Part shown: in pieces, positions 53,714-62,969 of the stretch
Layout of the letters: each line of letters begins with the position of its first letter
Position numbering within the stretch: the stretch's first letter is position 1
Assembly: GCA_023460515.1 (NCBI GenBank)
Contig: JAEWPS010000038.1
Location: forward strand, 186,001-250,000
Direction: 5' to 3'
Length of the DNA: 64,000 bases
Source of the DNA: Bacillota bacterium
GTDB taxonomy: Bacteria; Bacillota; Clostridia; TANB77; CAG-465
Translations under genes and position numbers: made by a program
Notes under the pieces: generated by a model
Told to the model about the DNA's origin: nothing
Databases searched by the model: none
Seen by the model: only the letters and a program-made list of their open reading frames with translations

Positions 53714-53760
53714 AAATATTTAACCATATTAAAATTTTAATTAGGGGGGTATAAAACGGT

Positions 53761-54351
53761 ATGCTAACGACTAATGATATTGATGCACTTTTTCATTATT
53801 CAACTGAAAGCAAAGATAATGATAACGATAAAAGGGAAAAAAACGATAGACGGATTCTAACAATATGTAGGAAGGTTCCTGAAGTTCGTAATACAATCTA
53901 TGATTCAAAAAAAGGAGTTATGGATTCAATACAAATCGTTAACGAAAGATATTCTTTAATACTGGTTCAAGAAGAAATATTAAGAGCTGTAAAAGAAATT
54001 AGGTCATTTGATAAAATTATCTCTAACACTCATATAGACATTTCTACTAAAGCCGCTGTGATAAGAAATTTCGATTTCAAGGAATATCGAAAGCTATTAA
54101 GCATTTGCAATTTCACTGGCCTTAAAACAATTTGCCGTTTGAATAATATGAAAATATTAGCAGACAAGTATATTCAAGGCGAACTTGATAGAAGATATTA
54201 TGTTGATGACATGAAAGCACAAGAAGTCTTTTACAATGATTTACTTTTAAAGTATGAAAGTATCTCTGTAGATAACTTCTATGCGTATGTACTTCGATAT
54301 GATATAAAGACAATCAAGAAAAAGAAACCACGTGGAAACATTAGAAGATAA
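53761..54351 (+). CDS. Unknown soluble protein
   Basis: A 196-residue charged, mainly helical protein without membrane segments or recognisable motifs, ending in a basic KKKKPRGNIRR tail. Segments such as DRRILTICRKVPEVRNTI and ICNFTGLKTICRLNNMK look helical. The AGGGGGG site, promoter and terminator mark it as a real independent gene. It is one of very few plus-strand genes. Slightly higher G+C than its neighbours could reflect transfer. I cannot assign a function. Confidence 0.55.
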   Translation: MLTTNDIDALFHYSTESKDNDNDKREKNDRRILTICRKVPEVRNTIYDSKKGVMDSIQIVNERYSLILVQEEILRAVKEIRSFDKIISNTHIDISTKAAVIRNFDFKEYRKLLSICNFTGLKTICRLNNMKILADKYIQGELDRRYYVDDMKAQEVFYNDLLLKYESISVDNFYAYVLRYDIKTIKKKKPRGNIRR

Positions 54352-54379
54352 CTGCAATATAGTTATGTTCTAAAAAAAT

Positions 54380-54405
54380 AAAACCTAACAGATTTGTTAG
54401 GTTTT
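54380..54405 (+). terminator. Bidirectional terminator
   Basis: A perfect 11-bp stem, AAAACCTAACA with TGTTAGGTTTT, and a T-rich tail. It lies between the convergent unknown gene and the prepilin-like gene. Confidence 0.75.
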
Positions 54406-54455
54406 ATTTTTTTATTTTATTTTTTCGTTTTTTATTTTGTTATTTTTCAAACTGA

Positions 54456-57400
54456 CTATTCATTTGCTAATTTAGCAGCTTCGCTATCTGATATAGCTTT
54501 ATTATATACTTTTAATTCATCAATAGATGATCCTCTATAAAAATACATATCATTACTATCCCATCCACTTATATTTAAGTTTCCTTCAAAAACTGTATTT
54601 ACATTACTTTGTAAAGATTGTTTTTGTGACAATATCTGTTTTACTCCATTAATGTACATAGAATTTAAAGTGTAATCTCCTTTACTAAATATTAATACTA
54701 CATGTGTATAAACTCCAATCGTAAAAGGATTATTTATTCCATAAACATCTCCTTGTGCAGTATTAAATCCAAAAAATCCATTTGTAATCCACGCATCATA
54801 TATTCTAAATCCAACTGGCATGATACTGTCTTCTCCATTCCATTTGAACCAGAATGATGTTGTTACAACATTAGTAGAAGAATTTATACCTAAATCTGTT
54901 AATGGTACTTCAATTTGCCCATCCATTATGCTAATAGCGTTTCCAACTTTACCGGCAACATATGTAGTTCCTGTAGAGGTATATGATTTACCAGTCATTT
55001 CATTTGTAATGCTACCACTAAAAGAAAATTTAGCTACTGGTATACTTTCAATATAGTTAACATTTATAACTGTATTTGTAACATTTCCAACTTGGTCTTT
55101 AAGCCAAACATAGTATGTTCCGTTTGAAGTTATATTATCAAATACTGTTGCAAAACTTGTAGTTGGACTACAACTTGTATATGTTGGTGCTACTGTACTA
55201 CTTTGATTTATTCCATATCCAACTATTCCTGATGAATCTGTTGCACTTACCATTACACCACCTGGTGTTCCCCATTTTGTTGAATCAAATACTGTTGCAT
55301 ATGCTACGTTCCATATCAACGGTGAAGCACTTGTTGGGGTTGTTCCTCCTGTTAAGTAATAGAAATTTGTTGTACTAAATGATCCAGTTGTTCCGCATGT
55401 TACTAAACATACATACTCTTGCCAATTTCCAGTTCCTGCTTGTGATGTAAGCCACATAATTGTTCCTTCATTACCAAATAGATTAGAACCCCAATTTATA
55501 TAATATCCAACTGGTATTTTAGCAATTATTTTTGTAGTAAATACTTTACCTGATGCTGTTGGTGTTGCAAAGTAAAATCCTCCCCATCCAGGTGCAGCCT
55601 CAGCTGTTGATTTGATCATTAATCCATATCCAGAACCTGTAGGTGAATCACTCATAGCAACTCTTGTATTTGTTACAACTCCATTTTGCAAATTGTTATA
55701 TACATATGTGCTATTTATTCCACTTGCAAAACTTGGATCTGTATATAGACTAGTTCCAGATATAGCTCTAGTTATATTTGGTATGTCTTTATCTATATTT
55801 GCTACAGTTATGGTACTTTGACCACTTTGGTTTCCTGCTGCATCTGTTCCTCTAGCATACACTGTAGTATTATTTATAGTTACTATTACGCCTGATGTAT
55901 ATGAATTCCAAGTTGCTCCATTTGTACTATATTCTTTAATAACGGCATCTGCAGGATACGTTATTGTTACTGTTACGTTTCCATTTGTCCAACCCGTAGG
56001 ACTTGCTGACATTGCTGGATTTATTGGTGGTGTAACATCTGTTCCAAATGCATTAGATTTTGTTATATATGTATTTCCTGCATTGTCTATTGCTTTTACC
56101 CATAAGTAATATGTTCCTGTAACTCCTGTTTTAGTTATTGTACTACCATTAGTAAATGTTATCCATCCTGATGAAGGTGTTGTAGCATTTTGTGTGTCCC
56201 AAAAATATTGTACAGAAGCTATATTACTTCCACCTAAGTCACCTGCTGTTACTGTTGTACTTGCTGTTTGTATATTTGTTCCTCCATTTGTGCCATATAC
56301 TATTGTAGGTGAAATTTTATCTATATTTGCTACTGTTAATGTACTTTGACCACTTTGGTTTCCACTTGCATCTGTTCCTCTTGCATATACTGTTGTATTA
56401 TTTGTAGTTACTATTACTCCTGATATATATGTAGACCAAATTGTTCCATCTGTGCTATATTCTTTAATAACAGCATCTGCTGGATATGTTATTGTTACTG
56501 TTACATTTCCATTTGTCCAACCTGTAGGACTTGCTGACATTGCAGGATTTATTGGTGGTGTAACATCTGTTCCAAATGCATTAGATTTTGTTATATATGT
56601 ATTTCCTGCATTGTCTATTGCTTTTACCCATAAGTAATATGTTCCTGTAACTCCTGTTTTAGTTATTGCACTACCATTAGTAAATGTTACCCATCCTGAT
56701 GAAGGTGTTGTAGAATTTTGTGTGTCCCAAACATATTGTAATGAAGCTATATTACTTCCACCTAAATCACTTGCTGTTACAGTTGTACTTGCTGTTTGCA
56801 AATTTGCCCCTCCATTTGTGCCATATACAACTGTAGGTATAATTTTATCTATATTTGCTACAGTTAATGTACTCTGACTACTTTGGTTTCCACTTGCATC
56901 TGTTCCTCTCGCATACACTGTTGTATTATTTGTAGTTACTATTACTCCTGATGTATATGTATTCCATGTAGTTCCATCTGTACTAAATTCCTTGATAGTA
57001 GTATCTACTGAATACGTTATTGTCACTGTTACATCTACATTTGTCCATCCTGTAGGATTTGCTGACATTGTTGGATTTGTTGGAGCAGTATTATCCATCA
57101 TAAATGCATTAGATTTAGTTACTACACTATTACCTGTATTATCTATAGCTTTTATCCATAAATAATATGTTCCATTTGAATTTAATTTACTTATTGCTTC
57201 ACCATTTACAAATGAAGTCCACTCACCTGTTGGTTCATTTACATTCTGTGCGTCCCATATGTATCTTAATGAAGATAAGTCTGTTCCACTTACCCCTATA
57301 TCGTTTACTGTTACTGTGGTACTTGCTACTTGTAAATTTCCCCCCCCATTTGTTCCGTATGTAACTGTAGGTGATTCTCTATCTATATTAGCTATAGTTA

Positions 57401-58409
57401 TTGTACTTTGGCTACTTTGATTTCCTGCTACATCCGTTGCCCTTGCATATATAGTTTCATTATTATTACTAACTGTTATCGAATCTGTATATACATTCCA
57501 TGTTGATCCATCTGTGCTATATTCTTTTGCAACACTATCTGATGGATATGTTATTGATATTGTAACATTTAAATTAGTCCAACCTGTAGGAGTAACTGAC
57601 ATTTCTGGATTAGTTGGTGGGGTGTTATCTATTTCAAACAATTCACTACTAATTATATCCACAGAATTGGTTACGTCATATATATTAGATATACAATTTG
57701 CTTTAAGTCTTAATTTATATATACCTTCTGCAAGTGTATCTGTTTTTATTTTTACATCCACAGTTCGAAGTGTATCTAACTCAGTACCAGTTGGCGCAGC
57801 AATTTCAAATACTGGTTGAACTGGAACTAATACATTGTTTTTATCTAATAGTTCTAATTTACTAATTAAGTTTATATTGTTTATACTAGCATTAGATGAA
57901 ATTTTTATTGTAGTTACAACATCTGTTCCCGCAGATATTGGTAAAGTTGTAGTTGTAGAAATTATCGCATCTAATCTATCTGCATCTACAACATCAACAT
58001 TCACTTCTTGCGCCCATTTTTTCTTTGTTCTGTCTGTTCCAAGATAGACTAATTTTCCATTTACTACTTCAAATTGTCCATTATATTTACTTGTCGTAGA
58101 TAAAGCTGGTATTATATCTTTTATTGTTTTACCTGCAATAACTGTTCCATTGTATTCTGTAGTTAAATCATTTGAATTCAACTGATCTGGATTAAACGCC
58201 CTCACAGCTGTATATTGACTTGCTAAATACAGACTTAAATCTGATTCAATGGCATCCAAATCTGATTTAAATACTGCTTCATTTGCACTATTAATTGGAT
58301 TATTTGCAGAAAGCGATAAAATAACTCCCCCTGCAAGTATAATAATTACTATAATTGTTATTATTAGTACAATTAAAGATATACCGTTTTTCTTATATTT
58401 ATAATTCAC
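54456..58409 (-). CDS. Giant prepilin-like surface protein with Ig-like repeats and a LamG-type domain
   Basis: A 1317-residue protein. It starts with a type IV prepilin-like signal (KKNGISLIVLIITI, then a 15-residue hydrophobic stretch) that lacks the usual Glu at position 5. The stalk region near 40-70 follows. Then come at least four Ig/HYR-type repeats of about 176 residues, each with a PTGWTN-x-VTVTITYP segment, an YARGTDASGNQS segment and a YYLWVKAIDNAGNT segment. After an unrelated stretch the C-terminal 180 residues look like a LamG/concanavalin-type sugar-binding fold (FSGSITNEMTGKSY to LKVYNKAISDSEA). It is probably a surface adhesin. Confidence 0.8.
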   Translation of the reverse strand: MNYKYKKNGISLIVLIITIIVIIILAGGVILSLSANNPINSANEAVFKSDLDAIESDLSLYLASQYTAVRAFNPDQLNSNDLTTEYNGTVIAGKTIKDIIPALSTTSKYNGQFEVVNGKLVYLGTDRTKKKWAQEVNVDVVDADRLDAIISTTTTLPISAGTDVVTTIKISSNASINNINLISKLELLDKNNVLVPVQPVFEIAAPTGTELDTLRTVDVKIKTDTLAEGIYKLRLKANCISNIYDVTNSVDIISSELFEIDNTPPTNPEMSVTPTGWTNLNVTISITYPSDSVAKEYSTDGSTWNVYTDSITVSNNNETIYARATDVAGNQSSQSTITIANIDRESPTVTYGTNGGGNLQVASTTVTVNDIGVSGTDLSSLRYIWDAQNVNEPTGEWTSFVNGEAISKLNSNGTYYLWIKAIDNTGNSVVTKSNAFMMDNTAPTNPTMSANPTGWTNVDVTVTITYSVDTTIKEFSTDGTTWNTYTSGVIVTTNNTTVYARGTDASGNQSSQSTLTVANIDKIIPTVVYGTNGGANLQTASTTVTASDLGGSNIASLQYVWDTQNSTTPSSGWVTFTNGSAITKTGVTGTYYLWVKAIDNAGNTYITKSNAFGTDVTPPINPAMSASPTGWTNGNVTVTITYPADAVIKEYSTDGTIWSTYISGVIVTTNNTTVYARGTDASGNQSGQSTLTVANIDKISPTIVYGTNGGTNIQTASTTVTAGDLGGSNIASVQYFWDTQNATTPSSGWITFTNGSTITKTGVTGTYYLWVKAIDNAGNTYITKSNAFGTDVTPPINPAMSASPTGWTNGNVTVTITYPADAVIKEYSTNGATWNSYTSGVIVTINNTTVYARGTDAAGNQSGQSTITVANIDKDIPNITRAISGTSLYTDPSFASGINSTYVYNNLQNGVVTNTRVAMSDSPTGSGYGLMIKSTAEAAPGWGGFYFATPTASGKVFTTKIIAKIPVGYYINWGSNLFGNEGTIMWLTSQAGTGNWQEYVCLVTCGTTGSFSTTNFYYLTGGTTPTSASPLIWNVAYATVFDSTKWGTPGGVMVSATDSSGIVGYGINQSSTVAPTYTSCSPTTSFATVFDNITSNGTYYVWLKDQVGNVTNTVINVNYIESIPVAKFSFSGSITNEMTGKSYTSTGTTYVAGKVGNAISIMDGQIEVPLTDLGINSSTNVVTTSFWFKWNGEDSIMPVGFRIYDAWITNGFFGFNTAQGDVYGINNPFTIGVYTHVVLIFSKGDYTLNSMYINGVKQILSQKQSLQSNVNTVFEGNLNISGWDSNDMYFYRGSSIDELKVYNKAISDSEAAKLANE
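55985..57590 (-). repeat. Tandem repeats in the prepilin-like gene
   Basis: Three units of about 528-534 bases. The sequence around CCTGTAGGACTTGCTGACAT recurs near 55990, 56520, 57050 and, more diverged, 57580. The two central units are nearly identical in DNA, which points to recent duplication or gene conversion and makes copy-number change likely. Confidence 0.8.
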
Positions 58410-58460
58410 ATTTTCACCTCTTTAATTTATATTATTTTTAAACATATATCTATTTCAATA

Positions 58461-58931
58461 TTATTTTAATACTTCATAAATAACATTTTTTGAATTAGAA
58501 GTATCTATTGTTATGTATGAATCAATATATTTTGTTTCATTTGCTTTTATTTTTCCTACATATCCTACAGCTTCTGCCATTACACTTCCATCATTTGCGA
58601 TAAATTTAACTTTAAATCTTAAATTATCTTTAGCTGCACTATCGTTTGTTACTTTAGAAGTTAGTTTAGATGTTCCATTAGTATAAACTATTTTACTTTG
58701 TTCTAATAGCACACCCTCAACTTTTTTATCTTTAGATAGCTCCTCACTTGTATTTACCTTTGTTCCATCACTTGTTTGCGTATAATTTACTTTATTATTA
58801 TCTGTTCCATTTACTTCATTTCCTGATTTTGCGTTGTTATTATTAACTGCAACAATAACTACTATTATTGCAATAATTAATACCAACCCTAAAATTAATA
58901 ACCTCATTTGATTTCTACCTTTAAAATTCAT
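58461..58931 (-). CDS. Small membrane-anchored protein with C-terminal beta domain (paralogue A)
   Basis: A 156-residue protein with a basic N-terminus, one helix at about 10-30, a Asn/Thr-rich linker and a C-terminal beta domain of about 85 residues (VEGVLLEQSKIVYTNGTSKL, then IDSYITIDTS) like FxLYD-type domains. It follows a gene of the same design (59084-59560). It lies 51 bases upstream of the prepilin-like gene, so the two could be co-transcribed. The function is unknown, probably at the envelope. Confidence 0.6.
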   Translation of the reverse strand: MNFKGRNQMRLLILGLVLIIAIIVVIVAVNNNNAKSGNEVNGTDNNKVNYTQTSDGTKVNTSEELSKDKKVEGVLLEQSKIVYTNGTSKLTSKVTNDSAAKDNLRFKVKFIANDGSVMAEAVGYVGKIKANETKYIDSYITIDTSNSKNVIYEVLK

Positions 58932-59083
58932 TTTAACATCCCCCTATAACATTACTTTATGTATAAATTTACATATATATATATTATAACATACTTAAAA
59001 AAATATCAAGTAAATGTCGAATATTGTTCATAAATATAATATAATATTTATATGAATTTTAAAGTTAAAATTTAGATTTATTC

Positions 59084-59560
59084 TTATTGTATAATCTCAT
59101 ATGTTATATCTTTTAAATTTGAAAGATTTGTAGTTATATATGAATCTACATATTTTATTTCATTTGCTTTTATTTTACCTACAAAGGCCATGATTTCTAT
59201 TATTGTACTGCCGTCATATAATATAAATTTTATTTTGTATCTAATATTATCTTTAGTTATACCAACATTGGTTACTTTAGTGGTTAGTATTGATGTACCA
59301 GATACATGTATTAGTTTATTTTGTTCCAACAATATATTTGATTTAATGTTAGTAGGAGACAATTTATCTGCTACTTCCACTTTTGTTATACTGCTTGTCT
59401 TCTCGTAACTTGATGGTAAATTACTTGAATTTTGTGCATTTCCAAAATATACATCAAGATTACTTATATTTACTGCTATAAACATAACAATTAATACTGC
59501 AACAATTATAACACCTACTAACATTAATAACTTTATTTGATTAATTTCTTTTGATTCCAT
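59084..59560 (-). CDS. Small membrane-anchored protein with C-terminal beta domain (paralogue B)
   Basis: A 158-residue protein with the same architecture as the one at 58461. The helix is at about 12-32, the linker is Ser/Asn-rich and the C-terminal domain reads LLEQNKLIHVSGTSILTTKV and YVDSYITTNLS. The two clearly arose by duplication but have diverged. Function unknown. Confidence 0.6.
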   Translation of the reverse strand: MESKEINQIKLLMLVGVIIVAVLIVMFIAVNISNLDVYFGNAQNSSNLPSSYEKTSSITKVEVADKLSPTNIKSNILLEQNKLIHVSGTSILTTKVTNVGITKDNIRYKIKFILYDGSTIIEIMAFVGKIKANEIKYVDSYITTNLSNLKDITYEIIQ

Positions 59561-59660
59561 TTTTAAATCCCCTTAATATTATAAATATAATATTAACAAT
59601 ATTTTGTGTATTTATTTAAAGCTATATACTTAATCATTTTTTATATGATTAAAGAGATAA

Positions 59661-59698
59661 AAAAATTATGAAATCATTTAAATAATTTCATAATTTTT
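59661..59698 (-). terminator. Terminator of uvrA
   Basis: A 14-bp AT-rich stem, AAAAATTATGAAAT with its complement, in a ten-base loop, 9 bases beyond the uvrA stop. Confidence 0.55.
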
Positions 59699-59706
59699 AA
59701 TTTATA

Positions 59707-62532
59707 TTATAATAATTTTTTTAAAAATTGTCCTGTATAACTTTCAGAAGTTTCAGCTACTTTTTCAGGTGTTCCACTTACTAAAACAGTTCCACCTTTA
59801 TCTCCACCCTCTGGTCCTAAGTCTATAATATAATCTGCAGATTTTATTATATCTAAGTTATGTTCTATTATAACAACTGTATTTCCAGTATCAGTAAGTC
59901 TATTAATTATATGTATTAAATTATGTACATCTGCCATATGCAAGCCAGTTGTAGGTTCATCTAATATATACAATGTTTTTCCTGTTGCTCTTTTAGATAA
60001 TTCTGTAGCAAGTTTTATTCTTTGAGCTTCTCCTCCACTTAATGTAGTTGATGGTTGACCTAGCTTTATATAACCTAATCCAACATCATATAATGTTTCC
60101 ACTTTATTTTTAATTTTAGGTATGTTCTTAAAGAAACTTAAACCTTCTTCAATAGTCATATCTAATATTTCACTAATATTTTTCCCTTTATATTTAACCT
60201 CTAAAGTTTCTCTTGAATATCTATTTCCCTTACATACCTCACAAGGTACATATACATCAGGTAAAAAATGCATTTCAATCTTAATTATACCATCACCACT
60301 ACAAGCTTCACATCTTCCGCCTGGTACATTAAAACTGAATCTTCCTTTTGAATATCCTCTCATTTTAGCATCTGCAGTTGCTGCAAATAAATCACGAATT
60401 GGGTCAAACATTCCAGTATATGTTGCAGGATTAGAACGAGGAGTTCTACCTATTGGCGATTGATCAATGTTTATTATCTTATCTATTTTTTCAAGTCCAG
60501 CAATCTTATCACATTCTCCAGGTTTCACTCTTGAATTATTTAATTCTTTAGAAATAGATTTATATAGTATTTCATTTACTAGTGTACTTTTACCACTTCC
60601 AGATACCCCTGTTACACACGTAAATACACCTATTGGAAACTTAACATTAATATTCTTTAAGTTATGTTCTCTAGCACCTTTTATCTCTATATAACCATTT
60701 TGTATCTTTCTTCTTTTGCTCGGAACTTCAATTTTAATTCTTCCACTTAAATATTTACCAGTAATAGAGTTTTCATCTTTTTTCATATCTTCAACTTTAC
60801 CAGCAAAAACAACATTACCACCATGTACACCAGCTCCAGGTCCAATGTCCACTATAAAATCTGATTCATTCATCGTATCTTCATCATGTTCTACAACAAT
60901 CAAAGTATTTCCTAAATCTCGCATTTTTTTAAGAGAAGTTATTAATTTTTCATTATCCTTTTGGTGTAGTCCTATACTAGGTTCATCAAGGATATATAAA
61001 ACACCAGTAAGTCCAGATCCAATTTGAGTTGCAAGTCTTATTCTTTGAGCTTCTCCACCACTTAAAGTTCCAGCTGCTCTAGATAATGTTAAATAGTTTA
61101 ATCCAACATCTATTAAAAATTGTAGCCTATTGTTTAATTCTTTTATTATTTGTTCTGAAATCTTCTTGTTTTTTTCACTTAAATCTTCATTTACCTTATT
61201 TATATATTCTTTTATGCTTATTATACTCATATTACAAATCTCATGTATATTTAATTTACCAAATTTTACTGCTAAACTTGTAGGTTTTAATCTTGCGCCA
61301 TTACAAGCAGTACAATTTGAAGCTGACATGAATCCTTCATAATATTGTTTCATTCCTGGTGATGATGTTTCTCTAAATCTTCTTTCTAGAGCATTTACCA
61401 CACCTTCAAATTTTGCCTCAAAATTTCTAACCAATGTTTTTGTAATATGTTTAAATTTTATGTTTTCTTCACCAGAACCATATAACAGTACATTAAGAAA
61501 CTTTTCGTCTAAGTCTTTTAACTTTGTATTACTGTTGACGTGGTAGTGTTCACATAAACCATCAATATACATATTACTTATGCTATCCATTGTACTACCA
61601 GCCCAACCTAAAATAGCAGAATTATCATTTAACCTTTTATTCATATCTGGTATTATTCTTTGAACATCAATTTTAAGTAATTCTCCTAAACCAGTACACT
61701 CTGGACATGCACCAAATGGGGTATTAAAAGAAAACATTCTTGGATTTAAATCTTCAATACTTATACCACAATCTGGACATGAGTAGTTTTGACTAAATAA
61801 GTGGTCTTCTCTTTCTGGTGTAGACACCATAACTAGTTTTTCTGAATGAAACAAAGCAAGTTCAACAGAGTCTGCTAACCTTTGTCTTATTCCATCTCCC
61901 ACAACCAATCTATCAACAATTATTTCTATATTATGTTTTTTGTTCTTATCTATAGGAGGAATTTCTTCTGCTAAATCTATTATCTCTCCATCAACTCTAG
62001 CCCTTACAAAGCCATCTTTTATAGCTCCTTCAAGAAGTTTAGTATGTTCACCTTTTTTACCTCTAATAACAGGGGCCATAATGAACAGTTTTGTACCTTC
62101 TTTAAATTCCATTATTTGATCAACTATCTCATCTACAGTTTGCTTTCTTATCCTTTTTCCACAATTTGGACAATATGGTACACCAACTCTTGCATATAAC
62201 AAACGTAAATAGTCATATATTTCAGTTACTGTTCCAACAGTAGATCGTGGATTTTTTGAAGTTGTTTTTTGATCAATTGAAATTGCTGGAGATAATCCTT
62301 CTATTGATTCAACATCTGGCTTTTCCATTATACCCAAAAACTGTCTAGCGTAAGAAGATAACGACTCAACATATCTTCTTTGCCCTTCAGCATAAATAGT
62401 ATCAAAAGCTAAAGAAGTCTTTCCACTTCCAGACAAACCAGTAAATACTACTAATTTATCTCTTGGAATTTCTAAATCTACATTTTTTAAATTATGCTCT
62501 TTAGCACCTTTTATAACTAACTTATCTAACAT
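59707..62532 (-). CDS. uvrA: Excinuclease ABC subunit A
   Basis: A 941-residue ATPase that recognises DNA damage in nucleotide excision repair. It has two ABC modules: Walker A GLSGSGKTSLAFDT near 34 and GVSGSGKSTLVNEIL near 640, and signatures TLSGGEAQRI twice, near 485 and 826. Zinc fingers are seen at CPNCGKRI/CPDCG and CEACSGDG/CEVCKGNRY. Full length. uvrB and uvrC are not in the window. A perfect -10/-35 promoter precedes it. Confidence 0.97.
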   Translation of the reverse strand: MLDKLVIKGAKEHNLKNVDLEIPRDKLVVFTGLSGSGKTSLAFDTIYAEGQRRYVESLSSYARQFLGIMEKPDVESIEGLSPAISIDQKTTSKNPRSTVGTVTEIYDYLRLLYARVGVPYCPNCGKRIRKQTVDEIVDQIMEFKEGTKLFIMAPVIRGKKGEHTKLLEGAIKDGFVRARVDGEIIDLAEEIPPIDKNKKHNIEIIVDRLVVGDGIRQRLADSVELALFHSEKLVMVSTPEREDHLFSQNYSCPDCGISIEDLNPRMFSFNTPFGACPECTGLGELLKIDVQRIIPDMNKRLNDNSAILGWAGSTMDSISNMYIDGLCEHYHVNSNTKLKDLDEKFLNVLLYGSGEENIKFKHITKTLVRNFEAKFEGVVNALERRFRETSSPGMKQYYEGFMSASNCTACNGARLKPTSLAVKFGKLNIHEICNMSIISIKEYINKVNEDLSEKNKKISEQIIKELNNRLQFLIDVGLNYLTLSRAAGTLSGGEAQRIRLATQIGSGLTGVLYILDEPSIGLHQKDNEKLITSLKKMRDLGNTLIVVEHDEDTMNESDFIVDIGPGAGVHGGNVVFAGKVEDMKKDENSITGKYLSGRIKIEVPSKRRKIQNGYIEIKGAREHNLKNINVKFPIGVFTCVTGVSGSGKSTLVNEILYKSISKELNNSRVKPGECDKIAGLEKIDKIINIDQSPIGRTPRSNPATYTGMFDPIRDLFAATADAKMRGYSKGRFSFNVPGGRCEACSGDGIIKIEMHFLPDVYVPCEVCKGNRYSRETLEVKYKGKNISEILDMTIEEGLSFFKNIPKIKNKVETLYDVGLGYIKLGQPSTTLSGGEAQRIKLATELSKRATGKTLYILDEPTTGLHMADVHNLIHIINRLTDTGNTVVIIEHNLDIIKSADYIIDLGPEGGDKGGTVLVSGTPEKVAETSESYTGQFLKKLL

Positions 62533-62603
62533 ATTTTTCCTCCACTAATAAATTTAAATATATTATTTGAACTTATATATAAATTTATAATTATATCTTT
62601 TCA

Positions 62604-62632
62604 ATTATAACATTAAAACAAGTGTTTGTCAA
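62604..62632 (-). promoter_or_regulatory. uvrA promoter with possible LexA-like half-sites
   Basis: TTGACA (62632-62627), 17 bases and TATAAT (62609-62604) on the minus strand. The spacer holds AAACACTTGTTT (62613-62624), an inverted repeat with the 4-4-4 shape of Gram-positive LexA boxes but AAAC in place of GAAC. LexA control is plausible, not shown. Confidence 0.55.
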
Positions 62633-62707
62633 TATTATATTTATAATATTTAAAATAACTGTATATTTATGTAATTTTTTGAGAATTATATTATATGAGG
62701 TGATATT

Positions 62708-62917
62708 ATGGGAAATAATAATTTGCCAATAGGATTTATAATGGCTATTACTAAAAATAATGATGCATTAAAATATTATTCTGCTCTAGACGAAAGCACA
62801 AAACATAAAATAAGTAATTATATACAAAACTCTGCAACAGGTGAACAAGTAAAAATTAAAATAGAAACTTGTATTAACGCACTTGCAAAACACAATTTAT
62901 ATTTTTTAAACAGTTAA
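62708..62917 (+). CDS. Small conserved-type protein of unknown function
   Basis: Sixty-nine residues beginning MGNNNLPIGFIMAITKNNDALKYY (two short blocks), with GAGGTGAT ahead of the ATG and a strong terminator after it. Its pattern (N-terminal NN-x-PIGF, then ALDESTKHKI and a C-terminal helix) recalls small uncharacterised proteins widespread in Clostridia. It has no membrane segment. It is divergent from uvrA. Confidence 0.6.
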   Translation: MGNNNLPIGFIMAITKNNDALKYYSALDESTKHKISNYIQNSATGEQVKIKIETCINALAKHNLYFLNS

Positions 62918-62958
62918 AAAAAGTAATATACTACTTTAAAAGTAGTATATTACTTTTT
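62916..62958 (+). terminator. Bidirectional terminator
   Basis: A long perfect palindrome (AAAAAGTAATATACTACTTT with its complement, no real loop) flanked by A and T runs, between the small gene and the convergent RCC1-repeat gene. Confidence 0.8.
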
Positions 62959-62969
62959 TTATTTTATGT

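Noticed and set aside
55985..57590. A CRISPR or direct-repeat array
   Set aside because: The period is about 528 bases, in frame inside a coding sequence, with no short repeats and variable spacers.
54820..57819. Many plus-strand frames opposite the repeat adhesin
   Set aside because: They repeat because the gene beneath them repeats. They lack ribosome sites and are shadows of the minus-strand coding sequence.
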